Source: Prevotella sp.
GTDB taxonomy: Bacteria > Bacteroidota > Bacteroidia > Bacteroidales > Bacteroidaceae
Direction: 5' to 3'
Assembly: GCA_022486815.1 (NCBI GenBank)
Contig: JAKVJW010000002.1
Coordinates: 62,001 to 126,000, forward strand
DNA length: 64,000 bases
Both the position numbers and the translations under genes were made by a program. Shown here in pieces: positions 34,636-43,944 of the stretch (its first letter is position 1; each line of letters begins with the position of its first letter). The notes below the pieces were generated by a model that made no database searches, had not been told where the DNA came from, and was given only the letters and a program-made list of their open reading frames with translations.

Positions 34636-34848
34636 TTACTGATTCACAGTGCAACTTCTTGAAAGTACTACTGGTTCACTGACAGATTCTTGTTTATCAT
34701 CCTGATCTAGTATACAATAAGAACACAAATCATCGCTTGGAATATTTATCTTCCAAATAGTATTTATAAAATTATTGGGATACCACTCGATTTCAGTGAT
34801 ACCCCAATGTATATAGTCATTACTGATAGTCTGCCTGATACATACAAA
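34636..34848 (-). pseudogene. C-terminal gene remnant, unassigned
   Basis: 70 codons on the minus strand between stops, no start codon, reading through NDYIHWGITEIEWYPNNF and SYCILDQDDKQESVSEP. The composition is protein-like. It is cut on its upstream side by a copy of the dispersed repeat (34847-34904). Family not recognised. The remaining 34905-35249 shows no gene. Confidence 0.3.
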
Positions 34849-34904
34849 CTACGATAGAATAATGCTGATAATGTGTCTTGCTTATTCATCATCTGAACAG
34901 ATGT
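34847..34904 (+). repeat. Dispersed repeat, partial copy
   Basis: About 58 bases similar to 30935-30993 (AACTACGATAGAATAATGCT..., CTTATTCATCATCTGAA). Truncated on the right. Confidence 0.5.
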
Positions 34905-35285
34905 TCTTTTCTCATTGAAGTAGAAATATCAGTAATTCTATTGTTTCTACGATAGATAAAACAAATAAAAATGTCATCAATATTAGTGGAAATTCTTATC
35001 TTTTTCTTATTTATAGATATAAGAATTGCTTTTATTCTAAAAAAGCAGTATATTTGTATCGTATTGTCAAAACAACTCGGAATTGCGGTAAAAGAAAAAT
35101 CTTTTACTAAATGTGGCAACGAGAAAGATGGGGGGAGGCTACTAATCTAATAACCGTTTACTTCATCGCCAATACCATGAAGAGCAGGGAAATACTGCCC
35201 TGAATATTCTTGTAAAATTCCGTTTATGATTTCCGGTATTTAGTCGGATATGTATGTTATTACTATAGTTAAAGATTTTTATATT

Positions 35286-36539
35286 ATGAAGTCATCACAA
35301 GATGGGAAGACAATGAAATCCGTAGGAGGGCATACAGCTATTCCTAATTGGTCTGGTTTTATTTATCAAGGTTTATGTGCGGCATACGTGGCACTAAGAT
35401 TATGTTATGAAGAACCAGAGAAAGCACAGAAATGTTTCTTGTCACTGGATGCTTATGAAGATTTTGCCATCTTGGATGAGAAAAAGAAATGCTTGTTTCT
35501 GCACCAATGCAAATGTTATGGGCCTAATAGTGGCAACAATTTTTCCAATGAATTTGGCAAAATGCGTCAACGAAAAGAAAAGTATGTAGAAAATGGAAAT
35601 TGTAAGACAGATGCCAAGCTTTACTTTCATTGTAATCAAAATGTTACTGTAGGTGAAAATGTTGTTTTGTATCAATATATTGATCGGGTATCCAATGTAA
35701 ATCCTGATGAAATTGAAAAGAAGCTAGGAAGTCTCATTGATAAAATTAACGAAGGCAAAGATATATGTATTAACAAAGGAATTTTTATAAGAAGATTATA
35801 CTTTTGGATAGATAATAAAGTTTTGGCAATTCATAGTAAAATAATGAATAATCCAGGACAGACTAGTTTTAATATTGCAAGTGGCGAAATTTTGCCGATT
35901 AATAATCTTTATCAAACATTAAGTGGAGATGGATTCTCGGATCTTATTACGAAAGAAGAAGCAGCCTCTTACATTCGTATCTATTATTTAAAACAAATTG
36001 ATAAAACCATTGAGATAAAACTTCAATTGGGGAAAAATATAAATAAATCTGCAATTGCTAATATGAAAAATGTTTTTGCATGTTATCCCTCCCAAAAGTT
36101 ATGGGAACTTTTTACGAGACTTAATCCTCAACAAATTGTTAGCGAGATTAAAGATATTGGTGGATGGGAAGGTGATAATGTCAAGTCTTTATTTGGTGTA
36201 GTTGATGGGGTGAAGGAATACGTTTCTTCTAATATGTGTTGGAAAAGCAATGGGGTATATTTAACTCCTAGTACCTTGTCAAAATCAGAAGCTGCTGATG
36301 AAATATGTTATGAAATTATTAATAATCGTGCGAACCTTAATGTCCTCTTTGATTATAGATGGTTAGTTGCAGATACGAATCGAACTGTGCAAAGTATTGG
36401 AAAAGAAGTTCCGAATATATTAAAGAACACTGAAGATAGGTATGATAATACTACTCGGCAAGAGAGTGATAAGATATTTAATCCTCAGGATATAGGAATT
36501 TTAACTATAGATGATAAGAATAATGAGAACTATAAATGA
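35286..36539 (+). CDS. ABC-three-component system effector with restriction-endonuclease-like fold
   Basis: 417 residues from ATG 35286 (MKSSQDGKTMKS); ATGs at 35250 and 35313 are alternatives. The first 80 residues carry a nuclease-like core: IPNWSGFIYQG helix, LDAYEDFAIL (Asp55, Glu58) and LHQCKCY (Gln74, Lys76), which fits the D-x-QxK pattern of PD-(D/E)XK domains seen in DUF4297/Cap4-like effectors. The rest matches the long variable C-terminal part of ABC-3C proteins. First of three overlapping genes with a middle component and an SMC-like ATPase. Likely the DNA-cutting effector of an anti-phage module. Confidence 0.72.
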   Translation: MKSSQDGKTMKSVGGHTAIPNWSGFIYQGLCAAYVALRLCYEEPEKAQKCFLSLDAYEDFAILDEKKKCLFLHQCKCYGPNSGNNFSNEFGKMRQRKEKYVENGNCKTDAKLYFHCNQNVTVGENVVLYQYIDRVSNVNPDEIEKKLGSLIDKINEGKDICINKGIFIRRLYFWIDNKVLAIHSKIMNNPGQTSFNIASGEILPINNLYQTLSGDGFSDLITKEEAASYIRIYYLKQIDKTIEIKLQLGKNINKSAIANMKNVFACYPSQKLWELFTRLNPQQIVSEIKDIGGWEGDNVKSLFGVVDGVKEYVSSNMCWKSNGVYLTPSTLSKSEAADEICYEIINNRANLNVLFDYRWLVADTNRTVQSIGKEVPNILKNTEDRYDNTTRQESDKIFNPQDIGILTIDDKNNENYK

Positions 36540-37161
36540 TATTGTGATATTTTGCTTTGAAAAAGCTAAATATCATGTACAGAATATTAATAGCTATCAG
36601 TTGGCTTATTTTGATGATGAGAATAAACATGATTATTGGATTATTGCAAATGAGTTCGACTTAGATAAACAAGAAGGACTCTTAGAAGAGGTGAAAGGTA
36701 TTGTGAATGATGCGTCTTTCCTCAAAAATATATCTATACTCTTCGTCAAACATCAAGGTCAGGTCAATTTATCGGAAGCAGATGATGAAATTATTGAAAT
36801 AGAGAATGATCCTTATTTTTTCAAGAAGTATGTATTGTCCTATACAGATGATTCCGTAAATGGATTACTTGATCTTTTGAATAGAGAACGTGTAGGTAAA
36901 ACAATGAGTGACATTCTAATGGAAGATGATAATTTCCAACAAATGAAAGATGAAAACGAATTTGGTACCTACCACTTGCTTTATTCATTGGGGCACAAGT
37001 TGCCTTTCTTAACAATGAGTGTCACTCCGAAAGACTTTGATGCCATTGCAAATTTCAATATAAATAATGACAATGACAAACAACTTCTTAAAGAAATTGA
37101 TTCTATTACCGATGATAATAATGAAGTACTGATGAAAAGTCTAATTGAAAAGGAAAACTAA
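36523..37161 (+). CDS. ABC-three-component system middle component
   Basis: 212 residues from ATG 36523 (MRTINDIVIFCFEKAKYH); ATG 36511 adds four residues. It overlaps the effector gene by 17 bases and ends one base before the ATPase start. In ABC-3C systems a small protein always lies between effector and ATPase and is thought to bridge them; the family is assigned from size, position and the acidic, helical composition. No catalytic motif is visible. Confidence 0.65.
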   Translation: MRTINDIVIFCFEKAKYHVQNINSYQLAYFDDENKHDYWIIANEFDLDKQEGLLEEVKGIVNDASFLKNISILFVKHQGQVNLSEADDEIIEIENDPYFFKKYVLSYTDDSVNGLLDLLNRERVGKTMSDILMEDDNFQQMKDENEFGTYHLLYSLGHKLPFLTMSVTPKDFDAIANFNINNDNDKQLLKEIDSITDDNNEVLMKSLIEKEN

Positions 37162-37162
37162 A

Positions 37163-39424
37163 ATGAAAATACTAAAACTTCGAATTCATAACTTCAAAAT
37201 TTTTGCAGATACAGAGATAGACTTCTCTGATGGAAATGCTTTTATCCTTTGCGGAAGAAATGGTTATGGAAAGACGTCTGTTTTTGATGCACTTGAGTTG
37301 TTGTTTACGGGTAAAATAAAGCGATATGAGGATTATGGCAATAAATATCATGATGGAAGATTGACTCTTTATGGTAAGCCTTTAGTACATGATAAGAATG
37401 TAACTGATCTTTTTATTGAAGCTAGCATTCAGATGAATGATGGTAGTATGAAAAATCTCAAAATTGAAGGCGATGTTGAAAATATAGGTATTCCTGTTGA
37501 CTTTGTTAGTGTTTTCCATAAAGAAGGTTCTGCTTTTGATATGCCAGAGATTCGTAGCTTATGCAAGCATTATACTCGTATTAATTACTTAAGTCAGGAC
37601 GAATCTACTGAATATTTGAAGCAAAATGAAAAAGATCGTTCCAAGCAGATTGAATCATTGTTTAAGACTGACAGTTTTGATGATCAAATTGAAAAAATTA
37701 GTAAAGCGAAGAGAGGTTTAAATGGGGTTTGTAATACCTATATTGAAAAAAAAGATCGTTTACAAGCAGCTATTGATGCTCTTAATACAAAAATAGAACA
37801 ATCATCTCAAGAAGTTAAAAGTGAAATGCATAATATACAGCTTTTTGGGGAAAATAGCATAGCATGGGATGTAGATACTCCGTCCCTTTCTTCTAATGAA
37901 ATAGACGGAATAATTCAGCAAGATGGAGAGCTTGATCATGTTCTTTACTTTATCAGACATAGTGAAGAATATCATTCATTAGTACGGAATAATAAAATCA
38001 GACATATTGTTCAACCGGAGAGATTACATCAAATTGCATTTTACTATAAGTTTCATACTTCAGATGGCTTATTTAATCAATATAGAAATTTTAGGAATGG
38101 TTATCTTAGGTATTATGACAACTTAACCATCGAAAATATAAGTAGCAATCATCTACCGCCTGTTGAATCTTTACCTATTGCTATAACAAATGAAGAACGT
38201 GATGTATTGGAGAATTTGCGCAAAGGCACGGCTGATATTCTCTTATCCAGTACCCGACTTCAACAGGTCTGTAATCGTCTGTTAGACAATAGAAGACAGG
38301 TTGGTCGGGATTTAAATGAAACAGATTTTAATCATTGTCCGGTATGTGGTACAGATTTTAATACCAAAGAATCTCTTATAGCTCATATTAATCAATATGA
38401 TGAAGAGTTTCTTCGTGCATCTAATCTTATTTCAAAAAATTCATCGGATACGTTCTCTAAATTTAAAGATAGTTTGCGTGAACAAATTATAGATAAGGTA
38501 AAAAAGTATTTCATGGACAATCATATTACCGAAGAACTTTATTCGGAATATGATACTGTAAAGAATATTAGTTCAACTGAAGATTATAATCTTGCCATGA
38601 GAATAGTTGACAATAGTTTATCCACAGATTTGTCACTTGAAGAGCTTGAAGAAAGAATGCCACATACACTACAAGATCAAGTAAGGCCTGTTGATGACAA
38701 TATAGATATAGAATTGCTTCAACAAGCCGCAACAAAATATGGTAAGTATTTGTTAGAGCATGTCCAAGAGGAAAATATTGAGCAAAAACGCAAATATTTG
38801 TTGGCTTATCAGTGGGAAACATGTCTTAAACAGAAAAACAAGGACTCTAATGAGCAAAATAGGTATAATAATCTTATAAGAAAATGTAACGAATATAGAG
38901 ATCATCTAAGAAGTGTAGAAGATAATATTAAGGAACAAAGGGACCAATATATAAATCATGTAGTATCTGACATCGAAGTCCTTTTTTATATTTATTCGGG
39001 GCGAATCATGCAAGATTCTTATAATGGAAGGGGCATTTTTTTAAAACGAAGTGTGACTAATAGTCAAGTGTCCCGAATACTTTTTGTTTGTGGTGATTAT
39101 TCAAATGATGTTGATGTTCTTTATAATATGAGTAGTGGACAACTTATTTCTATTGCTATTGCATTTCTCTTAGCCTTGAATAAGTTATATGATAAAGCTG
39201 ATATTCTTGCTATAGATGATCCTGTTCAGACGATTGATGATATCAATCTTTGGGGATTAATAGAGACAATGCGGCATGAGTTCGGTAATAAGAATATTCT
39301 TTTGTCTACCCATGAGGATGATAGTGCAGCATGGATTCGTTATAAATTGGATATGATGGGAAGAAAAGCTTTTGCATTAGATATGAGAACGTTAAATAAC
39401 AAAAAATATGAAAGTGAAAAATAA
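37163..39424 (+). CDS. SMC/RecF-like ATPase of ABC-three-component system
   Basis: 753 residues from ATG 37163 (MKILKLRIHNFKIF). ABC-type ATPase of the RecN/Rad50/SMC class: Walker A GRNGYGKTS (31-39), Q-loop region INYLSQDES, a helical middle with a zinc-hook-like CPVC (392-395; HCPVCGTDF), ABC signature SSGQLISIAIAF (from 657) and Walker B ILAIDDPVQTID (Asp685-686). Such ATPases probably sense foreign DNA structures and license the paired nuclease. Third gene of the ABC-3C operon. Confidence 0.88.
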   Translation: MKILKLRIHNFKIFADTEIDFSDGNAFILCGRNGYGKTSVFDALELLFTGKIKRYEDYGNKYHDGRLTLYGKPLVHDKNVTDLFIEASIQMNDGSMKNLKIEGDVENIGIPVDFVSVFHKEGSAFDMPEIRSLCKHYTRINYLSQDESTEYLKQNEKDRSKQIESLFKTDSFDDQIEKISKAKRGLNGVCNTYIEKKDRLQAAIDALNTKIEQSSQEVKSEMHNIQLFGENSIAWDVDTPSLSSNEIDGIIQQDGELDHVLYFIRHSEEYHSLVRNNKIRHIVQPERLHQIAFYYKFHTSDGLFNQYRNFRNGYLRYYDNLTIENISSNHLPPVESLPIAITNEERDVLENLRKGTADILLSSTRLQQVCNRLLDNRRQVGRDLNETDFNHCPVCGTDFNTKESLIAHINQYDEEFLRASNLISKNSSDTFSKFKDSLREQIIDKVKKYFMDNHITEELYSEYDTVKNISSTEDYNLAMRIVDNSLSTDLSLEELEERMPHTLQDQVRPVDDNIDIELLQQAATKYGKYLLEHVQEENIEQKRKYLLAYQWETCLKQKNKDSNEQNRYNNLIRKCNEYRDHLRSVEDNIKEQRDQYINHVVSDIEVLFYIYSGRIMQDSYNGRGIFLKRSVTNSQVSRILFVCGDYSNDVDVLYNMSSGQLISIAIAFLLALNKLYDKADILAIDDPVQTIDDINLWGLIETMRHEFGNKNILLSTHEDDSAAWIRYKLDMMGRKAFALDMRTLNNKKYESEK

Positions 39425-39660
39425 TATCACAGATGTCTCTTAAAATCAATTAATTTCTTTTTATCATTCTCATGTACAACATTTTAGGTTCGAAAAAGAA
39501 TGTTCGACATTTGAATTGGGTACCTTTGCATCCATATTCAAAATGGACAAAGTGTGCATTCCGAACGTAAGCCATCAGCCCCCCTCTTGCATAATTCTAG
39601 ATTTAGTATAGAAGTTGATGATAGTGAATAAAACAAAAAGAATGATATAAAATTTATTTT

Positions 39661-40188
39661 ATGGAACAAAACAATGTGTTAACAAAACTTCTTGCAGAAG
39701 TGGGAGTGGTACATTACAGGAAGAACAGAAACGTCTGGATTTCAAAATGCAGCGGAAGGAATTTCATGCAAGAGTTAGAAGAAAAAGCAAAGGAATGTGG
39801 TTTGAGAGTAGATGATCAAAACGGGGATGCACTAGAGAATATGGCAAATTTAGGAAAAAATGCTTATATCTATTTTATGCCGAATAGTTCAAAAGATGAT
39901 AAATGGGCTTTTTGCATCGGTTGGGATAAATGTATAGAAGGTCTTCGCTATGATGTTTCGACTCATGATTGTGATGACAAGAATAAAGTTATCTGTAATC
40001 CAAGTATATATAAAAATTCTGGTACAATCTATTGGCCTTTAGGCTGGGATTCTTTCGGAAGATTAGACGATTCCACTAACTGGAAAGAATTGACAAAAAA
40101 TATTATAGACAAATTAACTACAGAATTTAGAGACACAGAAGAACATATTAAGGAAGTAGAAGCAGCAGAAAAGAAATGTATTCCATAA
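39661..40188 (+). pseudogene. Internally deleted PD-(D/E)XK nuclease copy
   Basis: 175 codons. The first 31 or so codons correspond to the start of the intact gene at 46655 but are frameshifted by a missing base (near 39712). The sequence then jumps to the last third of that gene (from NFMQELEE). The lost part contains the catalytic Asp123 and Glu137-x-Lys139, so no nuclease activity is expected. The junction has GAAG microhomology. The C-terminal half has diverged from the intact copy (WAFCIGWDKCIEG versus WVFCIGCDKYKHN), so the duplication is not recent throughout, or it recombined. Confidence 0.85.
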
Positions 40189-40273
40189 TTATGACACTCC
40201 CGTATATTATAATAAACCAACAAATAAAAATTATGGCATTTCTCCTTTTGTGAATTTCCAATTTATTCTCTCA

Positions 40274-40299
40274 TTAATCAGGAAAAGTGACTATCTTTG
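40274..40299 (+). promoter_or_regulatory. Extended promoter module, copy A
   Basis: TTAATCAGGAA, a short spacer, and TATCTTTG at 40292-40299. The same module is at 47979-48004, and a variant is at 60779-60804. No TTTG -33 box is present. Here its original gene has been lost. Confidence 0.6.
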
Positions 40300-40517
40300 C
40301 AAATAATAACATAATCTAAACTCTTAATGAAAAAGTCCTTATCGTAAGGAAAAGAGGTTGTTCATTCGACTAATCTGAAACCACAATCAAGATTTAAAGA
40401 CTGTGCATCACTGAATTGAACGCTATCCTTTAAAATAATTAATTTGCAATATAACCTTTTAAAAAAATAGTAGTAAGCTATCAACTATCTCCGTATTGTG
40501 CATTATAATTTTCCGTC

Positions 40518-40525
40518 TACCTTTG
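40518..40525 (+). promoter_or_regulatory. -7 element before the IS66 remnant
   Basis: TACCTTTG, with ATTG at 40495-40498 at 19-base spacing. Confidence 0.5.
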
Positions 40526-40557
40526 CGCTTAAAACAATAACCACTCAAAATGGTGCA

Positions 40558-40743
40558 ATGAACATAGAAAGGTTCCGCACAGTCTACAAAAGACTCGAAG
40601 TTTATCGGGCGCGTGAGGACATATACTTCAGCCCAGAAGATCAAGGAATCGACATTCTATTACTGGCAGAGGAAATTGCATAAGGCTTCTCAAAATCAGC
40701 TTGCGGAATCAGGATAATTCATTCAGATAGGAACTGCATGGTA
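40558..40743 (+). pseudogene. IS66 family OrfA remnant, frameshifted
   Basis: It begins MNIERFRTVYKR, the typical start of Bacteroidales IS66 accessory OrfA. After about 30 codons a frame change is needed to recover FYYWQRKLHKASQNQ, the conserved FYYWQ.KL motif, then a stop. TnpB and TnpC are absent. The region 40744-40914 after it shows nothing recognisable. Confidence 0.6.
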
Positions 40744-40914
40744 GTATCGCTGTATCGGTACCATCACGCTAATACTATCAAATAGATGATAGTTTGGTTT
40801 ATTCCGTTCCTTTGAAAATTACATTACAAATATTGATGGCCACCTATTATTAAATTTCAGGAAGAAGAAATAATATCCTGCCGCAATACTCGTTGAAAGG
40901 AGTAGATTGGCATA

Positions 40915-41063
40915 TTGTGACTAATCGTAAATTATTATCCGTGAAAACGAATAAAATGAAGCAAAAATATCAATTTGAGCGGCTGAATATAAAAAATTTG
41001 ATTATATTTGCAAATCGTAAAGAGATAAGATATTCCCCTACATTAATGGCGAGGGTGTCTTAA
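40915..41063 (+). repeat. Dispersed repeat, copy 2
   Basis: Matches 30991-31139, including TATATTTG (41003-41010) and the near-identical 44-base stretch ending GTGTCTTAAAT. It lies directly upstream of the RADAR operon and may supply its promoter. Confidence 0.7.
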
Positions 41064-41079
41064 ATCCAATAGTAGAGAT

Positions 41080-41148
41080 TTACTGAAGGTTTATTTACCA
41101 AGCAAATTGGTGAAATCAGTGTGTTTACCTTCATGCACTATACTTAAT
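41080..41148 (+). pseudogene. Decayed transposase C-terminal remnant
   Basis: One frame reads EGLFTKQIGEISVFTFMHYT, matching the pattern of NGLFAGIIGKISALTVSQYM in the fragment at 31300. It follows the dispersed repeat just as at the other copy. Confidence 0.4.
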
Positions 41149-41250
41149 CATGAATAACAACCTTTTTGACAAAGCTTATTCACACTGATTTAACTTGTCA
41201 ATAGCACATGGAAAAGTACTTAATAACAGAAAACATATTAAATAAAACTT

Positions 41251-43938
41251 ATGGAAACAATAGAATTCTATGATGGAGAGGAAACCCGTCCTGTCGTTGA
41301 CGGATCAAAAAGATATGGTTCTTCAATATTTAAAGATCAGATTTATAAAGCAGTAAATACTGTTGAGGATATTATCAAAAATGGCATAAAGAAACGAAAA
41401 GAAACTACAAAATTTTCCACAAAAGATGTTTATGTCAATAATATTGTCGCATTTATAGGAGATAGAGGTTCCGGAAAAACATCTTGCATGTATTCTGTTG
41501 TAAAAATACTGCAAGAAATAAGTGACGATGTTCAAGAAGTTCCTAAGGACTTAAAGGAAATTAAAATTAGCAAAAAGCTAAAAATTCTTGATAGTGTAGA
41601 TCCATCTTATTTTGACGAGAAACATAATATCATAGAGCTGATCATCAGTATGATGTATAAGGACTTACTGTGTAAAGTAAAAGCCTCTGATTGTTTCGGC
41701 TCAGAAAAGAATAATGCAGAAGAAACAACTAAATTACGTGAATTGTTTTCAGGTGTAAAGGTTTCTCTTCAGTATATTGATGGAAAAAACAAATTTGATG
41801 ACGGTGATGAACTTGAAGATCTGGCTAGTTTAAGCTCAGGTGTTAACTTGAAACAATCAATATATGAACTGGTTAATGAATATTTGACGTTTTTCGGAAA
41901 AGACATGCTTGTAATAAGTATTGATGATGTTGATTTAAATACTGCTCAAGCTTATGAAATGGTAGAACAGATCAGAAAATATCTTATTCTTCCTAATGTT
42001 GTTATCCTGATCGCTTTTAAAATGGAACAGTTGAGTGATGTCATTAAATTAAAGCTTACCAAGAATTTTAAAGATCTGCTGGACAAGAATGAAATTTCGA
42101 TGTCGGAAATAGCAGAGATGACAGAACGCTATCTTACTAAGTTATTTCCTTTTAACAATAGGGTATATATGTCTCTCAATGAGGGATTCTTTAATAGTGA
42201 CCTAATTGTTTATTCTGATGAAGGAGAGAAAAAAGAATTATATCATGGTATTGTCAGAGACACTATACCACATCTTATTTATGAAAAATGCCGTTATTTA
42301 TTTTATAATTCCGCCGGTCGTACCAGCATGATTATTCCTCGTAATCTACGTACTTTACGCCTTTTCTTAAAAATGCTTTTATCCATGAATTCTTGCGAAA
42401 AATCATACATAGATATGAACCAAGAAGAAAAGAATACTGTAAATAGAAATAAAGAACAGTTCAAACATTTTCTTTTTGGAACATGGTTGGATGATATGAA
42501 TTCTGAAAATCGAAATATTGCCAAAACGCTTATTAATGAAGAAGATATGAGCGTTTTCAACAAAGAAACAGTTCAGTTGATGCGTGGAGATATAGATAAA
42601 GCTATGGTAACTGATAAGGATACAGAAGATGGTAAAATATTGTCTGTAATCATTAATAATGGAAATTCTAATTATAATGTTTCTCTCGCTGACAGTTTCT
42701 TTTGCCTTGATTATTTAAGCCGTATTCTTTATGATAAAGAATCATTACAACTTATTTTTTTCATAAAGGCACTTTATTCGATACGACTTTATGAAGCCTA
42801 TAGCCATATAATAGATTCCATTAACGATAATGCAGAGAGCCCATTAGATAAAATTAATGATTTAACTGATATTAATGAAATACAGAAATTAGTTGGAGGA
42901 TCTTACTATTTGTTGGAAGGAGATAGCATCCTTCCCAAAACGAATTCTGGTAATAATCGCGAATTAAGATTGTTGAATGGTTCTATACTAAATCAAGCAA
43001 TAGTAGAATTGGTTGAAAAACAACAATTGTCAGACGAAGAAACGAAGAAACTACAATTGGTAGAGTTTTTTATGCTCACAACATCACATTATGTCCGACT
43101 TAAAAATTCAGAAGAGAAATTAGTAGAAAATGATTATCGCTCATCTTCTGATATCAATTATAATCGTTCCTTGATCAGTAAAAATCTAAAGAATATTGTC
43201 TTTGATATTACTTCAGTTCTTTTTAATATACTTGATGTGAAGCGTTGTTATGCTCGATTTAATAAAGACATATTTAATATAGCACAGAATAATCAGAATT
43301 CACTTTATAATACAATTATTAAGTATAATCAAATATCTAGTAGTGAAACAGAGAATGAGGAGGTAAAGAAAAAGAAACTATATCAAGAATTCTTATCTAA
43401 GATTTGTCTTCGTAATTCTGAAGTTATTGATAATTTCTTTATTCAGTTGAAAGATAATAAGGAAAATTATGATAAAAAGGATACATTTATAGATCTTGTT
43501 TCTTTTTTCAAAGCAATGAAAAATATGAGTATGAATACATACAATAAAGAAGAGAATGTTAATAGTGAAACTGAAGATTCTAATAAGAAAATTGGGGAAA
43601 AAGATCACTATAAATCTATATCATTAAAAACTATTAGTTGTATAGGTCAAGTACTTGATAATATAAAAAATGATAATGATTGCAAAAATCTGTTTAATTC
43701 AATATATGAGCCTTCTCTTTCTAAAGAACTTGATGATTTCTTTGTGAAACATTATTATGCTCGTAAGGCAAAGACCGCTTTGACGCAAGCCAAGCAAGAG
43801 ATACCAGAAATGAAAGATATTTCTCAAGAAGAGTTAAATGCAAAGCTTCCTGAAAACGGTACTCAGAGTTCTTATAGTAGAGAAGATCTTCGTAAGGCAT
43901 TCGATGAAATCCTTCGGAAACATAATTTCTTAGAATAA
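41251..43938 (+). CDS. rdrA: RADAR anti-phage ATPase RdrA
   Basis: 895 residues, the usual RdrA size. KAP/AAA-like P-loop NTPase: Walker A GDRGSGKTS (70-78), Walker B LVISIDDVDLN (Asp225-226) and an arginine-rich sensor-like stretch (SAGRTSMIIPRNLRTLRLFL). RdrA oligomerises and works with the RdrB deaminase to block phage by adenosine deamination. The RdrB-type deaminase gene begins six bases after its stop. Strongly AT-rich with Asn/Lys/Ile codons. A dispersed repeat lies upstream. No accessory membrane gene (rdrD or SLATT type) is seen. Confidence 0.88.
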   Translation: METIEFYDGEETRPVVDGSKRYGSSIFKDQIYKAVNTVEDIIKNGIKKRKETTKFSTKDVYVNNIVAFIGDRGSGKTSCMYSVVKILQEISDDVQEVPKDLKEIKISKKLKILDSVDPSYFDEKHNIIELIISMMYKDLLCKVKASDCFGSEKNNAEETTKLRELFSGVKVSLQYIDGKNKFDDGDELEDLASLSSGVNLKQSIYELVNEYLTFFGKDMLVISIDDVDLNTAQAYEMVEQIRKYLILPNVVILIAFKMEQLSDVIKLKLTKNFKDLLDKNEISMSEIAEMTERYLTKLFPFNNRVYMSLNEGFFNSDLIVYSDEGEKKELYHGIVRDTIPHLIYEKCRYLFYNSAGRTSMIIPRNLRTLRLFLKMLLSMNSCEKSYIDMNQEEKNTVNRNKEQFKHFLFGTWLDDMNSENRNIAKTLINEEDMSVFNKETVQLMRGDIDKAMVTDKDTEDGKILSVIINNGNSNYNVSLADSFFCLDYLSRILYDKESLQLIFFIKALYSIRLYEAYSHIIDSINDNAESPLDKINDLTDINEIQKLVGGSYYLLEGDSILPKTNSGNNRELRLLNGSILNQAIVELVEKQQLSDEETKKLQLVEFFMLTTSHYVRLKNSEEKLVENDYRSSSDINYNRSLISKNLKNIVFDITSVLFNILDVKRCYARFNKDIFNIAQNNQNSLYNTIIKYNQISSSETENEEVKKKKLYQEFLSKICLRNSEVIDNFFIQLKDNKENYDKKDTFIDLVSFFKAMKNMSMNTYNKEENVNSETEDSNKKIGEKDHYKSISLKTISCIGQVLDNIKNDNDCKNLFNSIYEPSLSKELDDFFVKHYYARKAKTALTQAKQEIPEMKDISQEELNAKLPENGTQSSYSREDLRKAFDEILRKHNFLE

Positions 43939-43944
43939 AACTGT

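Larger units (their letters stand above)
39625..40347 (+). repeat. Left copy of a duplicated segment flanking RADAR
   Basis: 39625-39755 matches 46620-46752, and 39756-40347 matches 47456-48052, almost identically. About 700 bp are missing between the two parts. The copy spans the end of a WYL-type gene, the PD-(D/E)XK gene, and the promoter region of the next gene. Confidence 0.9.

Noticed and set aside
39661..40188. Independent functional gene
   Set aside because: Direct comparison with 46655-47893 shows a frameshift and a 700-bp deletion removing the catalytic core.
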